Part shown: piece after piece, positions 1 to 10,618 of the stretch
Numbering within the stretch: the stretch's first letter is position 1
Layout: every line of letters starts with the position of its first letter
Source of the DNA: Tausonia pullulans
Lineage: Eukaryota > Basidiomycota > Tremellomycetes > Cystofilobasidiales > Mrakiaceae
DNA: 64,000 bases
Assembly: GCA_951802195.1 (NCBI GenBank)
Contig: OX637624.1
Coordinates: 992,001 to 1,056,000 of the forward strand
Direction of reading: 5' to 3'
Notes under the pieces: model-generated
Seen by the model: the letters and a program-made list of their open reading frames with translations, nothing else
What the model was told of the DNA's origin: nothing
Databases searched by the model: none
Position numbers and translations under genes: made by a program

Positions 1-690
1 CCTCCACCTCTTTCTAACAGCATCCAGCCCCGTCCAACTGAGCCCCTTCAGCCCCCTGTCGACAGCCTCATAGACGACGCCGACGCGGTGGAGGTACTCC
101 TTTTCTCCTCCAGGAGTCTCTCCCTCAGCAGTAGGGGTAACGTCCCTCTGGAACCCCTCCAAGAGACCCACAAGCCCATCCCTGACGTCGTCGCGGGCCC
201 AGCTCCACTCCCTCTGCAGCGACACCAACTCCCCCCCGTTCCCCTCCACCCTCTCCGCCGCGACGACTGCGTGGACAAGGAACTGCAACCTCCCGAAGTC
301 CACCGACAGCTTCTTCAGATACGGCAGTGCCGCGTGCGGGGTGATGGGCCGTTTGCCGAGCGCGAGGGAGAGGGAGGTCGTGTGCGATTTGAGGAGGTGG
401 AGGAGCGATTGGAAGTCCGAGGCGAGGGTCGGGAGTGGGGTCGGGGGCTTGTCTGGGGACCAGGTGGGGGTAGTTTGGAGGGAGGTGAGGGTTGAGTTGA
501 GGGCTAGGGGGGAGAGACGTAAGTGCTCCTCTTGGACAGAAGGCGTGAGAGGTAGAGAAAGGTAGCCACACCCTTCTGGAGGTCTGTTGGGTTGGAGGCA
601 AGGCGAACGACGAGTCAGCGGGGGAGAACTACCTCTGTCGGAACGGGAGCTCGGCGCACCAGCGAGATCCTGAGTCTTTCCCTTGGACAT
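1..690 (-). CDS. Cyclin-D1-binding protein 1 (GCIP)-like protein, N-terminal part
   Basis: A single open frame runs leftward from an ATG at 690 and leaves the window at base 1, giving about 230 residues with no stop. After a Pro/Ser-rich N-terminus of about 60 residues the sequence becomes helical. It holds a stretch like LASDFQSLLHLLKSHT followed by LALGKRPITPHAALPYLKK, which recalls the start of the GCIP/CCNDBP1 helical domain from memory. GCIP-type proteins bind D-type cyclins or HLH factors in animals; the fungal role is not established. A possible 49-nt intron (GTAG...CAG, near 598-646, with a GCTGAC branch site) lies in the N-terminal part, but splicing it breaks the frame unless a second intron follows. 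The exact start and first exon are therefore unsure. The C-terminus lies outside the window. Confidence 0.55.
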   Translation of the reverse strand, partial: MSKGKTQDLAGAPSSRSDRGSSPPLTRRSPCLQPNRPPEGCGYLSLPLTPSVQEEHLRLSPLALNSTLTSLQTTPTWSPDKPPTPLPTLASDFQSLLHLLKSHTTSLSLALGKRPITPHAALPYLKKLSVDFGRLQFLVHAVVAAERVEGNGGELVSLQREWSWARDDVRDGLVGLLEGFQRDVTPTAEGETPGGEKEYLHRVGVVYEAVDRGLKGLSWTGLDAVRKRWR

Positions 691-1381
691 GATCGAGAGC
701 GAGCGCTAGCAGAGGTCGTTGTCGTCGTCTTCGACAGGTGCCATGTCTTTCGCGGGAGAAAGACGAGCGAGAGAGCGCTTGGGCCTTAGCGCTCAAAGCC
801 GGGTTTGACAACCGTTTGGAAAGGGAAGAGCATGGAGTGGCCTTTTTATCATCGAATGATAGAAGAGCTGGGGGTCTGGGAGTAGATAGAATTATTAATG
901 TGCTTGCGTCTGAGGACAGGGAGGAGGGCGTATAGAGGGACAGGGCGTATATATCGTAGGCAGGGCACCCTCAGCGTGGATTCGCATTCAACCTGAGAGA
1001 GAGAGAGCGAAAGGTGCCGAGCTACGAACTCATCCGAGGTGGCTGGTCATCGGGCATCGGCAGGAGTGGAGGTCCAGTGATACTCCGTCCGGGCGTTTGA
1101 TGTTCCAATTGAGCTCAATAAGGGGCGGAGCTGGCCGAGAGTGACGCGAGCGCGAGCCAACGCGTCCTCACCTTCCCTTTGTTCTTTCTACGACGACCGC
1201 CTACCCTAGGTTTACTTCGGCCAGCCATGCTCCCCCCCGCGCCCGACACCGCCCTCCGGGCCACGACGACAAGCGCCTCCCTCCGCCCAACCACCTGACT
1301 CGCCGTTTCTCCCTCTCCCCGTCGATCCTCCCACACCCAACCTCGATCTCGCTACCTTCCTTTCGTCGTCGCCGCTCCTCC
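691..1381. promoter_or_regulatory. Divergent intergenic region between the GCIP-like gene and the CFEM gene
   Basis: This 690-nt stretch separates two genes that point away from each other, so it should hold both promoters. A TATA-like GTATATATCG lies at about 948-957 and suits the plus-strand gene. The part after 1145 is an open but ATG-less extension of the first CFEM exon, so an upstream non-coding or signal-peptide exon could be hidden here. No RNA gene or repeat was seen. Confidence 0.4.
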
Positions 1382-3055
1382 ATGACTCCCCCGCCGATCT
1401 TCCTCAGACCGACTCCCAGCCCCGCCTCGCTGCACCCACCGAGCTTTCTCCTCAACCGGCAAGGGACCTGCGCCCTCGAATGCCTTGGCTCGACCCCGAC
1501 GACGTGCACATCGCTTCAGGCATCGTGTCTCTGCGCCGAGGCTTCCTGGGGACCGGCCGTCATGGTGAGTCCCTTACTCCGTGTCGTCGTTGAGAAAGCA
1601 TGGCTGCGCGGGTGGAGCGGTTGAAAGGAGGGGCGGTGAAGGAGGGAAGGAAGCCGAACAACGGCCTCGTTCGTATATATCTGATCGTCTCTTCTCGCTC
1701 TCTCATCCATTCATCCGTCCATCCTTCCTCTAGACTTGTATCCAGTCGTCATGCACGACCCAGGCATCGCTCGCCAAGGCATTCGACCAGCTCGAAGTCT
1801 TCTGCGCCTCCGGGGTGCGTGCCGGCGAGTGTCGGGTCGTCGTTATTCCTCCGCTGACCCTTGTTCTCTCCTCCCTCCCCCTTCTCGTGCTGTTGCAGGG
1901 CGTCATCCTCACCCTCCTCACGCCATCGTTCACCAAGACGGCCATCTCGCCCTCCGAGACGGTTACGGATGATGCCGTGCTCTCCTCGTCGGCCACCTCG
2001 GTCGCCTCATCGATGAACTACTCGAGCCAGGGCAAGGCCGTCAATGTCTCAGCCATTGTTCGTTCCCATCCGCCGAGCCTCTCTCGCTCCCGTGTGCCTG
2101 ACGGCCGTTTTATTACAAGATGGCCTCCATCTGCTCTCTTCTCTTTGTTATTGCCCTCATCCTCGCCTTCTTCGCCATCCGGGAGCGCATCCGCCGTACT
2201 CGAGAGAACCAAAACCGAATGCAGACCCAGACGTGGGGAGCCTGTGAGTCGCCGCCTGGTGTTCACTCGTCTTCGCCGCCCAAAAGACGATGGCTGACCC
2301 CCTCCGATCCCTTCCTCTCAGCCATCCCCATGTCGCACGTCGGCAGCAGCAACCACAAGGGTACTCGCCTCGGCGACGGACCCTTCACGGGAAGCCTCCG
2401 AGACACGATGACTATTAGCAGCTCGAATGACGCGGGCATGTCGTACGCCGACCTGGAGCGGGAGGCTCGCGAGGAGAGGCTCGATCTTGGTTCGCCCCCC
2501 TCCCTCCTTTGCCCTCGACATTCTGTAGTTGCTCACCACTTTGATCGACCAGCTCGTCTCCGCCGTCAGGAAGACATCGCCCATCTCCGAGGCAAGAATA
2601 TCTACTCCCTCTTTGATACTGCCCACGGCAACCCCTCAATATCCTCCTCTCTTTCCCCGCCTCCGGACTTTACCACCACCACCACCACCGGCCAACCGAG
2701 CCCTTCGACGACGACTAGCAAAACGGCAGAAGGCTGGCTCCACGTTCGTCGGTTGGCCTCGTCCAACTTCTCCGTCTTCTCGTCCGACTTTGGCGGCAAG
2801 GACGACGACGGCGATCTCGGACAGTACGTCGCCATGCCGGACGAGGTTGGCCTGGGTGGTGTTGTTCCATCGACGCTCGCACTCGTAGACATCTCCCAAA
2901 GCACCTTCGGTGGAGAAGGAGCTAGTGGGTCAGAGTGGGGTGGATTCGCGGGAGAGTCGCAGACGGCGCTGTCGACGACGGTTGTAGTGTCTGCACCTCG
3001 GACGCCTGTTGAGCTGGTTGGTAAGAGGAGCCGGCTTGATCTGGACTCGGACTAG
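1382..3055 (+). CDS. CFEM-domain single-pass membrane protein
   Basis: The protein has an extracellular CFEM module with eight cysteines: two in TCALEC, one in TTC, two in ASCLC, one in TCIQ, one in SSC and one in VFC. A Ser/Thr-rich stalk follows, then one membrane segment (ICSLLFVIALILAFFAIRER) that ends in a basic stop-transfer patch, and a long polar cytoplasmic tail rich in Ser/Thr/Asp. Exons join cleanly at 1564/1734, 1830/1899, 2060/2120 and 2243/2321, and one further phase-preserving intron is likely at about 2490-2552. CFEM proteins sit at the cell surface and serve in haem or iron capture, adhesion or signalling; which applies here cannot be told. One oddity is that no signal peptide is visible at the only in-frame ATG, so the true start may lie in an upstream exon. 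The CFEM cysteine spacing makes the family call fairly safe. Confidence 0.72.
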
Positions 3056-3640
3056 CTAGGTCGTCTTCTTTTCCCCCTCGTCACTCGTCTCGATTTCTTG
3101 GAACTCTTGTGTCAACTCCTCCCTTGTGTTCTCATCCTCTCTTCTGTGGTTTGCTCCTTCGTTTTTCGGGCTCTCGGTCGTCCTTGTTCCGCGTTCAGTT
3201 AGCCATGCTTCCCCTCTGTCCTGTTGTCGTATGTTGAATTTGTCTGGTACCCGACGTCTCAGCAAGGGTGTGTGTGGCCTCAGATGGCCAGCTCCGCTTG
3301 AGATCAACCTGAAGCTTGCACTGGTGGCAGGTGCGTTCGTTCTTGGCAAGCCGACCCTCCCTTGTCGCTCTCATTCTTCGACGTCCCTTACCTCCGTGTC
3401 CGAGGAAGACTCCCCGAGTCATTGTTCCACCTCACGCATCGAGAGAAAAAAAAAAGGAAGCCAGGGGTTGATACCACATCCGACTTGCCGGCCCATCAAA
3501 CTAGACCGCTGTCAGTTGTGCCCCTGCTTTCCTGGTACATCATCCTTGATGATGCGTCTGACGTCTCTGTTCACCAGCTTATCGTCTATTCCTTTCTCCC
3601 ACTTCTAGGCATAGATTCTTGACCCTAGCATCAGCAAGCC
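3056..3640 (+). other. Intergenic region, CFEM 3' end to TPR-SET promoter
   Basis: This 585-nt gap between two co-directional genes is C/T-rich. It holds an A11 run at 3447-3457 and no supported coding sequence. Small open frames here have no splice support or family resemblance. It presumably carries the CFEM 3' UTR and the promoter of the next gene. Confidence 0.4.
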
Positions 3641-6568
3641 ATGGCCGAAGAAATGTACGCTCGCGAGCTTCGGGCGCTCCAGACCAAACTCGAGGATGAG
3701 CGTTCCCTTACTCCTGCGACCAAGCCGCACACGTTCGAGACGGCGGACCTCCTGATCGCTCGACTTGTTGGCTCGAGTAAGAGGGCCTTGGCTGCACGAG
3801 AAGCGGCGGCCAAGGTGAAGGAGCCCGTCAAGTTTGTTGTCCTCGGCAACGAGCCGGGACGCGTCTCGTTGGCGCGTCTGGAAGACCTCAAGCGAAGTGC
3901 GTCGTTAGCCTCCTTCATAACCTCAAGAGCTCTCCTCATCTGACAATTTCGCTCGTCTCCCAGTCGATCTCTCCGAGATGGCCCTCCGCCGGTCCTATTC
4001 GGGCCGGTACCTTCTCGTCCGCGTCCTCGGCGCACCGGCCCTTACCCCTCCTCTGGCCCTCACCATTGTCCTCGCCGTCGCGTCCCCCTCCGGTCAAGCG
4101 ACCCTGCTTCACCTTCACAACTACCCGATCCTTCCCCCCTCGCTCAGCAGGCCGACTGAGGATGACATTGATGCGACATTCCCCGTGGGCTCGCTCCTCG
4201 CCATCAAGGAGCCGAGGGTCGCGACAGACCTGCTCACAGGGGAAATCGGTGTCAAGGTCGACTCTCCAGGGGACGTCGTCCTTCTTGGGCGCGGAAGACA
4301 GCACGACATTGTCAAGGATGTCCAGTGGACATTGAATACCGGATCGGGCGAGTGGAATGTGCCAGGAGAGGACGAGCAAACCCTGGACCAGTGGAAGAGC
4401 CGAGGGAACAAGGTGCGTTGGGGAACCCCGGATCACAAATGCCACCAGCTGATATATCTACTCTCTCCAGCACTTTGCTGCCAAACGGTTTCTCTCTGCC
4501 GTTTCTGCCTATAGCCGCGGCATCGCCCAGCATCACGACTCCCCTTCGCTCCACCTCCTCTTTCTAAACCGCGCCCAGCTCTACATCCGGCTCGAAAAAT
4601 TCTCCTCTGCCCTAGCTGATGCCGAGTCCGCTCTCGCCATTATCATTCCTCTCCCTGCGGATTCCTCTGACCGCGCCTCCCTCCTTGAGAAGGCTCTCGC
4701 CCGCAAGTCCAAGGCGCTTTACTCGCTGCGCCGATGGCCCGCCGCGCTTGCGGCGTACGAGGCCCTCCTTGCCGTCTCACCCTCCCTCCCTGACGCTAGG
4801 GACGGTATCGCTGCTTGTCGGGCCCGTCTTTCTGAGGCTGAGTCTGCCTCGTACGACTTCACCGCGCTCTACAAGACGGCGCTCGCCTTCCCTGAGGGTG
4901 GGGCTGCTCGGATGGTCGACGCTGCAAACTACGTGGGACCCGTCAAGGTCGCATCCATCAAGGACAAAGGTGGAGGACGTGGTCTCGTCGCGACGAGGGA
5001 CATTCAGGATGGGGAGATCCTCCTCGCTGTCAAGGCTATCGCTCTCGTCTCTGTGACCGAGGTCCCTTCCTCGCGGCCAATCGTCGCGTTCAACCTTGAG
5101 GAAGGCGTAGTGGACACGAGTAACTTGGTCCTCTACACTCAGAGCGTCCTCTACAGGCTCATGGACCAGCCCGAGCTCGCACCGAAAGTGTATGACCTCT
5201 ATCTTGGCCCTAACTCGCCTGCGGAGACGCCCGCGGACTTCCCTCTTGCGCCCATTGAGGGGCAGCCGCCTGCAATCGACGTCACCGCCCCGTGCAGGCT
5301 AGACCCGGACGCGATCGCCCGAGCGGCCTACTGGAACGCCTCGACGCCTTTCAGGGTCCTCCCTGTTCCGGTCTCAGGTGATCTCCTCACATATGGCTCG
5401 GAGGAGACTCCTGGGGCGCTGTACGCCGAGTCGGCCATGAGTAAGTCGTGCAGAGCTCCTTTGGACCTTTATTTTGCCAACAATCGCCATTTTTGCCAGT
5501 CAACCACTCGTGTTTGTGGAATGCCTTCCACTGCTACTGGGGAGACTTCCAAATCACCAAGGCAGCGACATTCATATCTGCTGGCGAGGAGATCCTGGCT
5601 TCCTACGTGCCGGACCTGCCGCTTGAGGTGAATCGGCAAAGGATAGTCAGCTTTTGTCAATCCTTCTCTTCTGACCCCTGTGTATCGTCCCTCAGTTCCG
5701 GCAACCTCGACTGCAGGTGCGCTCTTCCCTTCATCCCAGTGTGGCCCCTTTGACACCCCTCCCCGTGTCTCCCTCCCTCCTTCCTCCCTCCCACTCCTCT
5801 TCCTACAGAAATTCTTCGGCACCTGCGCCTGCCCGCTCTGCAAGGCCGACACGATTCAGCCTCCGTCCTCCTCCCCACTCCCGAACCGCTCCTCCCTGAT
5901 TGTCAAAATTCTCCGTGAGGAGGACCCGGCTTCCTCGGCATCAATCGCTCAGCTTGAGGCAGCTCTCAAGCGGCGGAGAGCTTTGCTCGCTGAGATCGAA
6001 GGGACCTATGTGCGTCTTGCTCTTCCCCCTCCCCCTCCCCTTTCCCGCTCCTTTCTCCCTGTGTCGTTGACCTACCTGTGCATGAACGCAGGACCCCTCT
6101 CGCACCCTCCCTCGCCCCGATGCTCTCTTTGGCATCGAGTCCGTCCGGCTCCCCCTCCTTCTTCTCGCCGCCAAACGCAATTGGAAGAAGGCGAAGGATC
6201 TCCGGTCGGCGATGGCAAACGAGCTTCGGGGTCTTCAACTGATTGGAGTCAAGCTCTTCGAGGAGGCGGGGGAGAAGAAGGGAGCTGGGGTGGCTGGACC
6301 AAAGGTCGTCAGTCCCGCGAGGTACAGACAGCCTGAGGCTACGAGGGGAATGATTCTTCTCGCTGGGCTGGAGAGGCGATTGGCATTGGTGCAGCAAGGG
6401 GAGGGGAAAGAGAAGGCGGAGGAGGAAGGGGAGAAGAGGGCGAAGGCGTGGGTGAGGGAGGCGGAGAAGTGCGAGGATGAGACGGTAGGTGGTGGGTGGA
6501 AGCTGTTTGTCGAGAGGTGGAAGGCCGTGCTGGAAGAGGCTGGAGTGATGGATCTAGCGATGGAATGA
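3641..6568 (+). CDS. TPR and SET domain protein (SMYD-like putative lysine methyltransferase)
   Basis: The first exon starts MAEEMYARELRALQTK. The protein then carries an N-terminal beta-rich region, a TPR-like helical block (about 4471-4890) and a SET domain. SET signatures are the N-terminal GRGLVATRDIQDGE (about 4976-5015), the core VNHSCLWNAFHCYWG and SAGEEILASYVP (5500-5610), and a post-SET cysteine cluster CACPLCKADT (about 5824-5853). The NHSC asparagine/histidine and the SY pair expected for S-adenosylmethionine binding and catalysis are present. A 21-nt exon at 5696-5716 joins the SET core to the post-SET. The split arrangement resembles SMYD-type or SET5-like enzymes, but no MYND zinc finger is evident. 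The substrate is unknown; histone or non-histone lysine is inferred from the family. The C-terminal 150 residues are a helical, Lys/Glu-rich tail. Introns are 50-100 nt. Confidence 0.8.
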
Positions 6569-6856
6569 GGGAGAGAGAGGTCTGATGCGACGAAGTGTGC
6601 TTGACAATGAACGAGCTACCCGGCTCGCCTTGCTCACTCAGCATTAAACCATCCAAAAACAAGAACTGTCACTTCGATAGCTTTAATGAAAAATTAAGCT
6701 CAAGTATCGAGAAAGAATGGTCAGTCTGCCGAGGGTCTGTCTATGTATGTATGGCTTGACAACAGCCGGACGCGACGAGCCTCGCGCCGCGCTCTCTCTC
6801 GCCTGTCACCTTGTCACTGAACCGCCACCCACCCACCCACCCATCCACGTTCCTCC

Positions 6857-7353
6857 ATGTCCACCCCTGCGAAACTCATCCCCGCCAGGCCGCTAGAATC
6901 GACGCCCTCTCGAGCGTCCTCCGTTGTCCCTGAGCCCAGCGGCGCCAACGAGGGCGTCGCCTTGACGCCGTCCAAGCGGCACCTCCCCCTGCCTCCGGGT
7001 CCAAGGTCGGGCTCTGCGCTGTCGAGTGAGTGGACCGTTGGACCAAAGATGGGAGGTGAGGGCTGATGCCTCACCCATGACGTACATCAGGTCTCGGAAG
7101 TTCGGTGTTGAAGACGAGCGCTTCCGCGGAGGGAGGCGCGGCGCTGGATCAATCTCAAGTACGTGCAAAAGATTCGCTTGCTTGCCTTGATGCTCCATCA
7201 TTATTACACAGCCGTATCTTTAGAGCTTATTGGTGGCGCCCCTCTCATTCACAGAAGCGGCCCGGCGCGCGCATCCAGCTCCGAACAGACCCGACGATCG
7301 AGACGTCCTTCCGGAAGGAGGATGATCCGGAACTCTTTGCGCTATGGGCTTGA
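6857..7353 (+). CDS. Small unknown protein, three exons
   Basis: An ATG follows a run of ACCC repeats (about 6828-6844) in the presumed 5' UTR. Exon 1 encodes a Pro/Ser-rich stretch ending SGSALS. Exon 2 begins after a CATCAG acceptor near 7090 and exon 3 after TTCACAG at 7256. Spliced, the product is about 106 residues and ends in a charged segment, RIQLRTDPTIETSFRKEDD, then PELFALWA. That acidic-Trp C-terminus looks conserved in style, as in subunits of larger complexes, but I do not recognise the family. All three exons stay in frame with canonical GT-AG sites, which supports a real gene. Confidence 0.5.
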
Positions 7354-7719
7354 GCATTTCTGTCATCTCGTCTCCGTCCTGCTATTGGCAAAGGTTACAG
7401 CCGCCTCACAGAGCAAGCAAAGGGGATCAATCTCGAGTGATGCGCGTCGGATCCGACTTAGAGCACACCCGTAGGGCTCTGACGAAAGAGACGACAGCTT
7501 GGTATACAGGCAAGACACCCTAAAGGTAGAGAAAATAATCAAGAGAAGGAGAGACGCATGTGCAGTGTTCAAATCGCGACCGATCAGGGGCTGTTTCTTA
7601 TCAGCATCTCGGCTTGCTCTGACCGCAGAGACTCGTCTTGCTCAAGAGGCTGAGAAGCGAGCATAAGTCAACTGGATGTACAGCCAGTCGCGGAAGTCAG
7701 AGTCGAGGCGAGGCATAGC
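7354..7719. other. Intergenic region
   Basis: Nothing with coding or structural support was found in this 366-nt stretch between the small plus-strand gene and the oxidase relic on the minus strand. The genes converge here, so both 3' ends are expected. Confidence 0.3.
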
Positions 7720-8810
7720 TCACGCGCCCATGGCGAACTGCTCGACGGGTGGGCCCTGGCCGTTGCCGACGATCTTGCGGCTGGCCTTGCTCGGGAAGCC
7801 ATGAAAGACGAGGAAGAGGAGTCCTGGTCCCGGAGGATAGATTTTGCCAGTCGGGGCCGCGTTGACGGAGACGGATGTCCAGTTGGCCGATGGGAGTTCT
7901 CAAGGAAGACGAACTGGTTGCTCATGTGGACCGCGGAGGTGGCTTGGAGGGACGAATCAGTCGTTGGAAGGGAGAGTTGACGCCAGACCACGTGAAAGCC
8001 GAGCCAAATTTGACAATCCCGGGCTAATAAGAGTACAGGAGCGATGTGCGTGAGGTACCTGAGAGCAGTAAATTCAGTTTGATGGCAGAATTGGGTCGGT
8101 CCTGCTGGTTGTTAACGTTTCCGTTTATGAAAATCGGGCATCAGCCCACGAGTCATCGTCCCTCGTGGGAAAAAAAAGCGTACAGCTGGCATATCCGAGC
8201 TGCAGCCATAAACAAACAGGATCTTGTCGTCCGGAAGGATAGATAAGCGGTCAGGCATCTGCCCCAGTGCCTGTCAGTCTCATCGTCAGCCCAACCACAT
8301 TCCAACCACATTGTGTTGTCTCGACCCACAATCCAGCCGTGAGGAATCTTCTCAGCCTGCAAGCCCACTGCAATTCCCACAGATGTGAAAATTATGCGAG
8401 AGCATTGGTTCGACGCGGAGTCACCAGAGTCGTGCTGTAGGACGGTGATATCGTGAAGGTCTGGGTAGATAGCGCGCAAATGCAGAAGGCTGTGGAGACT
8501 CACACGGCTGAAGGTCTCCGGACCGTCAATATTTCCTCCACAAATAATATCTCAGGCTGATAATCTTTCTTGAGTAGTGGCGAATAACCTTAGTTTCAGT
8601 CGAGATAGCCCCCCACGGGAGGTCAAACTCACGACGGAGCAAGAGGCAGGAATACACCAGTTCCGGTGACCCGGGCCGAAGAAAGGAAAGGAAATGACGG
8701 GAAGCACGTCCCAACCTGTCATAAACAGCATGTCAAGCCGGAAAGGGAGTGGAACTAACAGCTTATCAATCGAGTAAGAGACGACGGAGGACAGGACAAC
8801 GCGTTGCACC
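7720..8810 (-). pseudogene. Decayed copper-radical oxidase (glyoxal/galactose oxidase family)
   Basis: Pieces in shifting minus-strand frames match this family in the right order. From the N-terminal side they are: a Pro-Trp-Gly segment near 8610; IICGGNIDG near 8530 (kelch-like CGG motif); a Gln-Cys-Ser-Arg motif near 8410 with GIAVGLQAEKIP after it; MPDRLSILPDDKILFVYG near 8230; SAVHMSNQFVFLE near 7920, where active enzymes carry a copper-ligand His; and the C-terminal IYPPGPGLLFLVF with a stop at 7720. Between the VHM block and the last block the frame shifts by one base without a GT-AG intron. The block with the catalytic Tyr/His (RMYHS-type) appears to be missing near 8100-8190. Working enzymes oxidise aldehydes or alcohols to make hydrogen peroxide outside the cell. 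This copy looks dead, although a heavily split live gene cannot be fully excluded. Confidence 0.6.
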
Positions 8811-9641
8811 TCCCGGGGGCGGCCCCGACAAACGAGTGACAGCGCCGGTCGACATGCTTCGTTTACTTCTTGTCGTCCGAGTCACCCCCGACATTGGCTT
8901 CACAAGCGAAGGCAAGCCAAGACATCGATGAGGATGCTGCAGCACCAATGTTGCAAGAGACCCATGACCAGGCTGGAGTCGCACCGGAGACAGTCAGCCA
9001 CATATCTTCGGTTTCCTGGCCTTGGAAGAGATACATGACTTGGCAAATGTGCACAGACAGCGCCGAATTATATTCGGTTGATTCGCAACTTGTCCCTTGA
9101 CGCGCCTCATGTATGCATGATCTCCCATCGTCAGCCGAAGTCGCGGGCAACATCAACTCTCAATCCTTTTACTGAGACCTGTTGATTAGATACAAATGGC
9201 GACTACATGTGTGCGGGTCAGGATAAATTTCAAAGGGCGAGACTTCAGAAGAGTGAGAGGACGTCGTTTGACGCGCTCAAGCAGTCATGCGGTCGAGTTG
9301 CAGCAAAGCCGAGACGAGATGCTTCGACGTCTTCCCCTCAGTCTCATATCCCAGTATGGATTTTTCAGCATAAATTGGCCCGTCGGATATTTTAGGTTTG
9401 CTCGTGTCATTGTTCCATAGATTCTCGCAGTCGGAAGCGCATCAAGCTTCGGAGAAGAACGAGCAAATGACGTCGCGACAGCGCAGCCGATGTCTCACGA
9501 CCCTCAGGCAAGAGAGTGAGGGAACCACGGGATCTCTCTCGCTCTCATCGCCCTCGCTGAACAAGGGCCTCTCTTCCTCTCTCTTCCCTCCAACCACCTT
9601 GACCACTTAGCCTCGCCATCCCTCCTAGCTTCCCACTAGCG
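8811..9641. other. Intergenic region with possible 5' remains of the oxidase
   Basis: Several short frames exist on both strands but none carries a recognisable domain. The minus-strand part near 8870-9150 could be the eroded N-terminal region of the oxidase relic; I could not match it. The last 200 nt, C/T-rich with CTCTCTC runs near 9535, should be the promoter of the next gene. Confidence 0.3.
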
Positions 9642-10556
9642 ATGACCTCGACGAAGGGAACCCCTACGCAGCCCGAGCTGCATGAGAAGATCAAAGATCG
9701 TGCGCGGTCCCCCAGCGCAGTGATTTATCCCTCCCTCTCTGTTCCCTGCTGACCCTTTGCCCTCTCACCCCTCACTGGCTAATGTTCTGACAGAGATCCA
9801 GAAGGAGAGCCCCGGAGGATGGGCTGCCTGGAAGGCCGCAAAGCTCGCCAAGGAGTACGAAGCCCAGGGAGGAGGATACGAGAACGTGGCCGGTAGCAAG
9901 AACGAGCCCAAGGCGGGAGTCCCGGAGCACAAGAGTGAGTATGGAACAGAGCTATTTGTGAGAGAGTGTCAACGGAAGGGATGGATGGGGTCGCAATGGA
10001 TGGATGGGGATGGAAGATGGGACAACTTCGAGCGGCGTCAGTCGCGCGGACGAATCGCCGCTTCTCTGCACACGAGCTGGGCTGACACGCCAGACCGCTC
10101 TCCTTTTTGGTCGCTTCAGCGGAGGGAAAGAAGGCGGACGAGACGAAGGAGCAGAAAGGTGGCGAAGAGCAAAAGGGCGACGAACAGAAGAAAGAGGAGA
10201 AGAAAGAAGAAAAAAACGAGGGGGAGACTGATGGCAGCAAGAAGCCTCGGTCCAAGAAGGAACTCAAGCCCGAGGAGCCGACGCGCCGATCGACGCGCAA
10301 GCGCGAGGCGGGCGAGAAAGATCAGGAGGAGGAGAAGAAAGAGGAGCCCGAGGCGAAGAAGGCGAAGAAGGCGTCCAAGGGTGAGCCCGTCTCGAAGGGC
10401 AAGCCGGCCTCAAAAGGCAAGCCAGCTTCGAAGGACGAACCCGAGTCGGCGGCGAAGGACAAGCCTGCATCCAAGGGCAAGCCGGTGTCCAAGGGAAAGC
10501 CTGCGTCCAAGGGGAAGCCTGCGTCCAAGAGCAAGCCGGCGTCGTCTAAGGAGTGA
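9642..10556 (+). CDS. Lys-rich protein with a GGW...YExxGGGY motif and Ser-Lys-Gly-Lys-Pro repeats
   Basis: There are three exons. The first two join to encode a short globular part (about 65 residues) with LHEKIKD, then GGWAAWKAAKLAKEYEAQGG and GYEN. This pattern resembles a short Trp/Lys/GGGY motif seen in small bacterial and fungal proteins, recalled from memory without a family name. Exon 3 (from about 10120) encodes a highly charged Lys/Glu tail, a basic TRRSTRKRE patch, and about ten degenerate PxSKGK units (about 10375-10545), similar in composition to linker-histone tails. A nuclear, nucleic-acid-associated role is plausible by composition only. The repeat part could expand or contract by slippage. 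Confidence 0.6.
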
Positions 10557-10618
10557 TCCCGACCGTCGCTTTGCCACTAGACTGGCAAAATTCATATCTA
10601 TTCATGCTCCTCCCCGTC

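Noticed and set aside
125-601. 158-residue minus-strand frame overlapping the GCIP-like gene
   Set aside because: It lies in another frame of the same strand, is Pro/Arg/Gly-rich and has no domain; the GCIP-like frame has helical, family-like content.
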